Below, one piece after another: positions 22,933 through 26,279 of a DNA stretch of 26,279 nucleotides. This DNA comes from JACVCK01 sp041940385 (GTDB lineage Bacteria; Planctomycetota; Phycisphaerae; Phycisphaerales; UBA1924), in contig JBGTSD010000036.1 in assembly GCA_041940385.1 (NCBI GenBank), positions 1 to 26,279 of the forward strand. The letters are read 5' to 3'. How positions within the stretch are numbered: the stretch's first letter is position 1; every line of letters begins with the position of its first letter. The notes under the pieces are model-generated. The model had not been told where the DNA came from, made no database searches, and saw only the letters and a program-made list of their open reading frames with translations. The position numbers and the translations under genes were made by a program.

Positions 22933-24051
22933 TTAGTGCCCGAAGAGATTCGTGGTGGCGAACATGCCGCTGCGTTCGAAGTGGCTCATGGCCTCGTCCA
23001 CGCTCGCGAAGATCTTGGTCGCCGTCTCGGTGATGAAGGGCGAGGGGGTCTTCTTCGGCTTCCAGACGACGTAGACCTCTTTGGTGTGCTCGAAGGCGTG
23101 GTGGAGCTCGCGCTCGACGCCGCTGGAGAGGCCCGGGGAGCCGTTGGGCAGCTCGGGGATGTACGAGACGATCATGTCGGACTGGTCGACGAGCTTGAAG
23201 TCGCGCATGTAGATCTGGCCGTCGATGTCGCCGGCGATGTCGAGGACTTCGCGCACGGGCAGACGGATGGTCTGGCCGCCCTGGCGCCCGCCGAAGGAGT
23301 GCGGCGTGACCTCGACGAAGTCCTTGCCGTCGCGGCTGGCGGCGATGGCGCGCTCGAGGAGGAGTTTCTCGTCGACATCGCCGGGATCGAAGGCGACGAA
23401 CTGCTCGCCGATCGCGGCGCGGAAGGCGTCGATCTCGCGCAGGACGTCGGGCATGTCCACGACGTGGCTCATGGGGAACGAGGGGTAGACCTTGCGCATC
23501 TCGGGGCGGCAGACGAGGCGGAAGAGCGAGCGGACGTTGTCGCTCTGGCGGCCCCGGCTGAAGATGTAGAACTTGCCGCCCGCGGCCTGGGACATGAGTT
23601 CGGTGGCGAGGATCTCTTCTTCGCGCCAGACCATGCAGTCCTTGAGCGTCGCGTCGATGACGTGCTCGCGGTGGAGGCGCGCGTGGACGACTTCGATGTT
23701 GTCGACGAGGCAGATGAAGAGGTCCGGCTCGAAGGCGCGAATCTGGTCGAAATCGAACGCGCTGAAGAGGCCGTGGCGCCAGCGGAAGGTCGCGTGGGTG
23801 TTGACGATGACGTTGGCCTTGTCGCGCGACTGGGCGATGATGTCCTTGAAGACGGCGCGTCGGAGCGCGTTGAGGCGGCTGAGGGGCAGATCGAGGATCC
23901 GCCCCGGGCGCACGTCCGGCGCTTCCTTGTACATCATGTCGCCGACATGGAACATCTCGACCGGCTCGCCCTGCTGGCCCGCGAACTGGCGCAGCGCCTC
24001 GAGGAACGGCTTCTTGTCCATACCGACCTGGCCCGTGACGATGGCTCGCAT
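22933..24051 (-). CDS. Two-domain protein: archaeal adenylate-kinase-like P-loop domain plus nucleoside-deoxyribosyltransferase-like domain
   Basis: Residues 1-175 follow the layout of archaeal-type adenylate kinase: MRAIVTGQVGMDKKPFLEAL where the P-loop belongs, VIVNTHATFRWRHG (T85, H86), then FEPDLFICLVDNIEVVHARLHRE and DCMVWREEEILATELMS. The Walker A is altered: the Gly before the lysine is D12 and the Ser/Thr after K13 is K14. Residues 188-372 look like the nucleoside 2-deoxyribosyltransferase fold: KVYPSFPMSH near 188, VAFDP, YMRDFKLVDQSDMIVSYIPE (291-310) and SSGVERELHHAF, where E325 sits at the place of the catalytic Glu. The protein is 372 aa with no signal peptide. ATG 24051 is supported by TATACT six bases upstream; the longer open frame overlaps the previous gene. 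It lies 23 bp after the lipid-kinase-like gene. Both domain calls are by eye; the activity is unknown. Confidence 0.8.
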   Translation of the reverse strand: MRAIVTGQVGMDKKPFLEALRQFAGQQGEPVEMFHVGDMMYKEAPDVRPGRILDLPLSRLNALRRAVFKDIIAQSRDKANVIVNTHATFRWRHGLFSAFDFDQIRAFEPDLFICLVDNIEVVHARLHREHVIDATLKDCMVWREEEILATELMSQAAGGKFYIFSRGRQSDNVRSLFRLVCRPEMRKVYPSFPMSHVVDMPDVLREIDAFRAAIGEQFVAFDPGDVDEKLLLERAIAASRDGKDFVEVTPHSFGGRQGGQTIRLPVREVLDIAGDIDGQIYMRDFKLVDQSDMIVSYIPELPNGSPGLSSGVERELHHAFEHTKEVYVVWKPKKTPSPFITETATKIFASVDEAMSHFERSGMFATTNLFGH

Positions 24052-24057
24052 GGAGCG

Positions 24058-24063
24058 AGTATA
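24058..24063 (-). promoter_or_regulatory. -10-like box TATACT, 6 nt before the kinase/deoxyribosyltransferase-like gene
   Basis: On the minus strand TATACT, five of six bases matching TATAAT, is followed by CGCTCC and the ATG at 24051. It lies in the 23-bp gap after the upstream gene, so the downstream gene may have its own leaderless transcript. No -35 hexamer is evident. Confidence 0.45.
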
Positions 24064-24074
24064 CGGGGCCGGTT

Positions 24075-24980
24075 TCAGGGGGCGGGGCTGACGGCGAAGA
24101 CGGGCAGCGCGCCGGGCTCGATGGTCACGTCGATCGGGCCGGCGCCGAGTTCGACGGCCTCGCCGTCCAACTGGAGCGGGAGCGATGCGCCGGCGGGCCA
24201 GTCGGCGCCGGGCTCGATGCGGATGCGCTTGGCGCGGGCGGCGATGCAGCCGCGGCGGCGGAGCGCACGCCGGCATCGCGAGCGCACGAGCCAGAGGACG
24301 GCGCCGAGCGCGGTCGAGCAGGGGAAGAAGACGATGTCGAGGAGGCCATCGGCCGGGTCGGCGTCGGCGGCGGGATCGACGCGGAGCGCGTACTGGCGGC
24401 TGTTGGCGACGACGAGCAGGCCGGTTCGATTCTCGACGATGCGTCGTCCGTCGGCGTCGATGGTGAGCGCGGGGAGTTGCGGTCTGAGCGCTTCCTGAAC
24501 AATCGGGCGGATGTATGAGGTGTGGGAGATCGAGCCGCGGCGGGCGCGCGCGAGGCGGTGGATGACGGAGGCGTCGGGCCCGACGCTGAGCATGACAGCG
24601 AAGCGGCGCGTGGCGCGGGCGCCACGGGCGGCGCCAACGTCGAATGGGCGGATGTGCGCCTCGCCGAGCGTCCGTGCGATGAGCGCGGCGTCGGGGCGCA
24701 TCGAGAGCTCGCGCGCCAGCAGGTTCTCGGTCCCCATCGGCGCGATGCAGAGCGGGCGATTCGCGGCGACGAGGTCGACCAGCGCGTGGTGCACGGTGCC
24801 GTCGCCGCCGACGATGACGATGGCGTCGGCCCTGCGCAGCAGGTGGCCGAGGCTCGGGGCCCCCACTTCCACGATGTCGAGGTCACGGCCCGAAGCGCGG
24901 AGGGCGGCGTCGAGCGCGTCGACGATCGACGCGGAGCGGCCGCGGCCTGATCTCGGGTTGTGGAGAATCACCACGCCCAT
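24075..24980 (-). CDS. Diacylglycerol kinase-like lipid kinase (YegS/LCB5 family)
   Basis: The 301-aa protein has the DAGK catalytic fold that phosphorylates diacylglycerol, sphingoid bases or similar lipids with ATP. It starts with VVILHNPRSGRGRS (nucleotide-binding strand-turn), then ADAIVIVGGDGTVHHALVDL with GGDGT at 58-62 and IAPMGTENLLARELSM, the family PxGTxNxLA motif, at 80-95. The C-terminal beta-sandwich ends with LQLDGEAVELG. No membrane helix is obvious. ATG 24980 gives the family N-terminus; the frame is open upstream across the divergent gene's leader, but that region is not conserved-looking. It is probably the first gene of a pair with the kinase/deoxyribosyltransferase-like protein. 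The lipid substrate is unknown. Confidence 0.9.
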   Translation of the reverse strand: MGVVILHNPRSGRGRSASIVDALDAALRASGRDLDIVEVGAPSLGHLLRRADAIVIVGGDGTVHHALVDLVAANRPLCIAPMGTENLLARELSMRPDAALIARTLGEAHIRPFDVGAARGARATRRFAVMLSVGPDASVIHRLARARRGSISHTSYIRPIVQEALRPQLPALTIDADGRRIVENRTGLLVVANSRQYALRVDPAADADPADGLLDIVFFPCSTALGAVLWLVRSRCRRALRRRGCIAARAKRIRIEPGADWPAGASLPLQLDGEAVELGAGPIDVTIEPGALPVFAVSPAP

Positions 24981-25098
24981 GCGCGAGGCGAACAGTACCC
25001 GACTCCTGCGGGATCGGTGCAATCGAAGCATCGGCTCGTCGTTCGGCCTTCTGACCGCGACCCTGCGTTCGTTCCCTTGCTGCAAAGGAGACCAGCCC

Positions 25099-26244
25099 AT
25101 GCGGTTCACCATGCCCATCGTGTTCGCCTCGGCCATGCTCGGCGCAGCCGCCTCGGCGCAGAACTGCGCCAACACGTCCGTCGGACTCACGCCGCTGAAT
25201 GATCTCGGCCCGGGCCTGCACTTGGGCGAGGTTGGCGGGCTGTATCCGGGCGGGTCGAACCTGCGGCCCTTGAACCACGATCTCGCGGGGCGCAACCTGG
25301 CGTCGAACATCCGACCGCTGAACGCGCAGGGGCAGGTGGACCTCGCGAGCGGCGTGGTGGTGATGGCGTCGATCGGGATGAGCAACACTACGCAGGAGTT
25401 CTCGACGTTCATCCAGGCGACGAACGGGTTCGCGAATCTGCACCCGCGCCTGCGCATCGTGGACACGGCGCAGGGCGGGCAGGCGGCGCAGGAGGTTGCG
25501 AATCCGGACGACGACTACTGGATGTTCGTGGACAACCGCATCGCGCAGGCGGGCTTCACGAATGCGCAGGTGCAGGTGGTGTGGATGAAGACGGCGATGA
25601 GCGGGCCGGGCAATCTGTTCCCGCCGGGGAGTTCGTTTCCCGATCATCCGGATCATCTGCGCGACCTGATGACGTCGATCGTGCAGATCACGAAGGATCA
25701 CTTCCCGAATTGCCGCGTGCTGTATTTGTCGTCGCGCATCTACGGCGGGTACGCGGCGACGGGGCTCAATCCGGAGCCGTACGCGTACGAGTCGGGGTTT
25801 GCGGTGAAGTGGCTGATCGAGGATCAGCTCGCGGGCGACGCGGCGCTGAACTTCCGGCCGAGCCAGGGCGTGGTCGAGGCGCCGTGGATCGCGTGGGGGC
25901 CGTATCTGTGGGCGGACGGGCTGACGCCGCGATCGGATGGACTGGTGTGGCAGTGCTCGGACTTCGCGCCGGACGGCGTGCATCCGGGGATCCCGGCGCG
26001 TCAGAAGGTCGCGTCGATGCTGCTGAACTTCTTCGCGCACGACCTGACGACGCGGCGGTGGTTCGTCGCGCGTCCGGCGGATCTTGACAACGACGGCGTC
26101 GTCGGGTTCTCCGACTTGAACCGTGTGCTCGGGTCGTTCGGGCTCAGCACGGCCGGCGGCAGCGCGCTGCCGGGCGATGTGGATGTAGACGGCGACGTGG
26201 ACTTCGCCGATCTGAACATCCTGCTGAACCAGTACGGCCTGTAG
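25099..26244 (+). CDS. Secreted SGNH-hydrolase-like protein with dockerin-like C-terminus
   Basis: The 381-aa protein has a signal peptide (FTMPIVFASAMLGAAASAQN). The central part looks like an SGNH/GDSL esterase relative: GVVVMASIGMSNTTQEFSTF with the block-I serine region, IVDTAQGGQAAQEV, VQVVWMKTAMSGPG, CRVLYLSSRIYGGYA and a late DGVHPGIPARQKVA, which supplies the Asp-x-x-His of block V. Activity is plausible but not proven. Residues 327-381 carry two calcium-loop motifs (DLDNDGVVGFSDLNRVLGSF, DVDVDGDVDFADLNILLNQY), the same kind as in the propeller protein ending at 18935. The ATG is set by AAAGGAG at 25084-25090, eight bases upstream. It is divergent from the lipid-kinase gene across 118 bp. 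Confidence 0.87.
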   Translation: MRFTMPIVFASAMLGAAASAQNCANTSVGLTPLNDLGPGLHLGEVGGLYPGGSNLRPLNHDLAGRNLASNIRPLNAQGQVDLASGVVVMASIGMSNTTQEFSTFIQATNGFANLHPRLRIVDTAQGGQAAQEVANPDDDYWMFVDNRIAQAGFTNAQVQVVWMKTAMSGPGNLFPPGSSFPDHPDHLRDLMTSIVQITKDHFPNCRVLYLSSRIYGGYAATGLNPEPYAYESGFAVKWLIEDQLAGDAALNFRPSQGVVEAPWIAWGPYLWADGLTPRSDGLVWQCSDFAPDGVHPGIPARQKVASMLLNFFAHDLTTRRWFVARPADLDNDGVVGFSDLNRVLGSFGLSTAGGSALPGDVDVDGDVDFADLNILLNQYGL

Positions 26245-26248
26245 TTCG

Positions 26249-26279
26249 TCAGGCGGGCTGGCCGGCCTCGTTGAGGATC
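26249..26279 (-). CDS. Possible C-terminal end of a minus-strand gene
   Basis: Read on the minus strand from the window edge, the frame gives ILNEAGQPA followed by TGA (26251-26249), 4 bp from the stop of the convergent SGNH-like gene. Tight convergent ends occur elsewhere in this window, so a gene ending here is plausible. Nine codons are far too few to identify it. Confidence 0.3.
   Translation of the reverse strand, partial: ILNEAGQPA

Noticed and set aside
22075..24498. 807-codon plus-strand open frame across truA, the gap and the two-domain gene
   Set aside because: It spans three minus-strand features with family motifs and has shadow-type composition.
24511..25098. 196-codon upstream extension of the SGNH-like gene
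   Set aside because: It lies opposite the lipid-kinase gene; the ATG at 25099 has an SD and begins a signal peptide.
1..26279. tRNA or rRNA genes, insertion sequences, integrases
   Set aside because: No tRNA-like cloverleaf sequence, rRNA segment or transposase/integrase motif was seen on either strand; a tRNAscan or Rfam search would settle it.

Overview
The window is high-GC bacterial chromosome, dense with genes. Several traits point to Planctomycetota, most likely the Phycisphaerae: a CGYDL...CPECG zinc ribbon, secreted proteins ending in paired EF-hand/dockerin-like motifs of the D-x-D-x-DG...DLNxLL type, many start codons without Shine-Dalgarno (SD) sequences, and several large secreted proteins of no recognisable family. 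This assignment is inferred from protein style, not from a marker gene. I see no rRNA, tRNA, CRISPR array, transposase or phage gene.

Layout. 1-642: 3' end of a sigma-54 activator. 651-754: a long imperfect palindrome between convergent genes. 760-2059 (-): a cyclase-family protein, then a four-cysteine protein. 2130-4469 (+): a CstA-type carrier with two unusual inserts. 4470-4657: a cluster of hairpins and a duplicated 35-bp element. 4658-7934 (-): coaD, a metallo-beta-lactamase-fold protein that has lost its metal-binding histidines, and a 666-aa secreted protein. 8017-8517 (+): a small lipoprotein. 8684-11305 (+): a PHP phosphoesterase fused to a GT4 glycosyltransferase, which meets tadA tail to tail inside a 10-bp palindrome. 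11296-12788 (-): tatC-tadA. 12940-15371 (+): an ECF-like sigma factor, a membrane anti-sigma-like protein and a secreted PDZ/coiled-coil protein, closed by an intrinsic terminator. 15552-18935 (+): an M61 peptidase and a beta-propeller protein with a dockerin-like tail. 18942-22650 (-): truA, a 681-aa secreted unknown and a PIG-L deacetylase, joined by ATGA overlaps. 22933-24980 (-): a diacylglycerol-kinase-like enzyme and a two-domain protein (archaeal adenylate-kinase-like plus nucleoside-deoxyribosyltransferase-like). 25099-26244 (+): an SGNH-like secreted protein with a dockerin-like tail.

Most of the content is housekeeping (CoA synthesis, tRNA modification, Tat export) mixed with envelope and secreted functions. 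The observations most worth following up are the two-domain nucleotide enzyme next to a lipid kinase, two enzyme-family members that lack family metal ligands, and the composition-shifted insert and zinc ribbon in CstA. A further one is a recurring TAnnnT box 6-7 nt before SD-less start codons, which suggests leaderless transcription.
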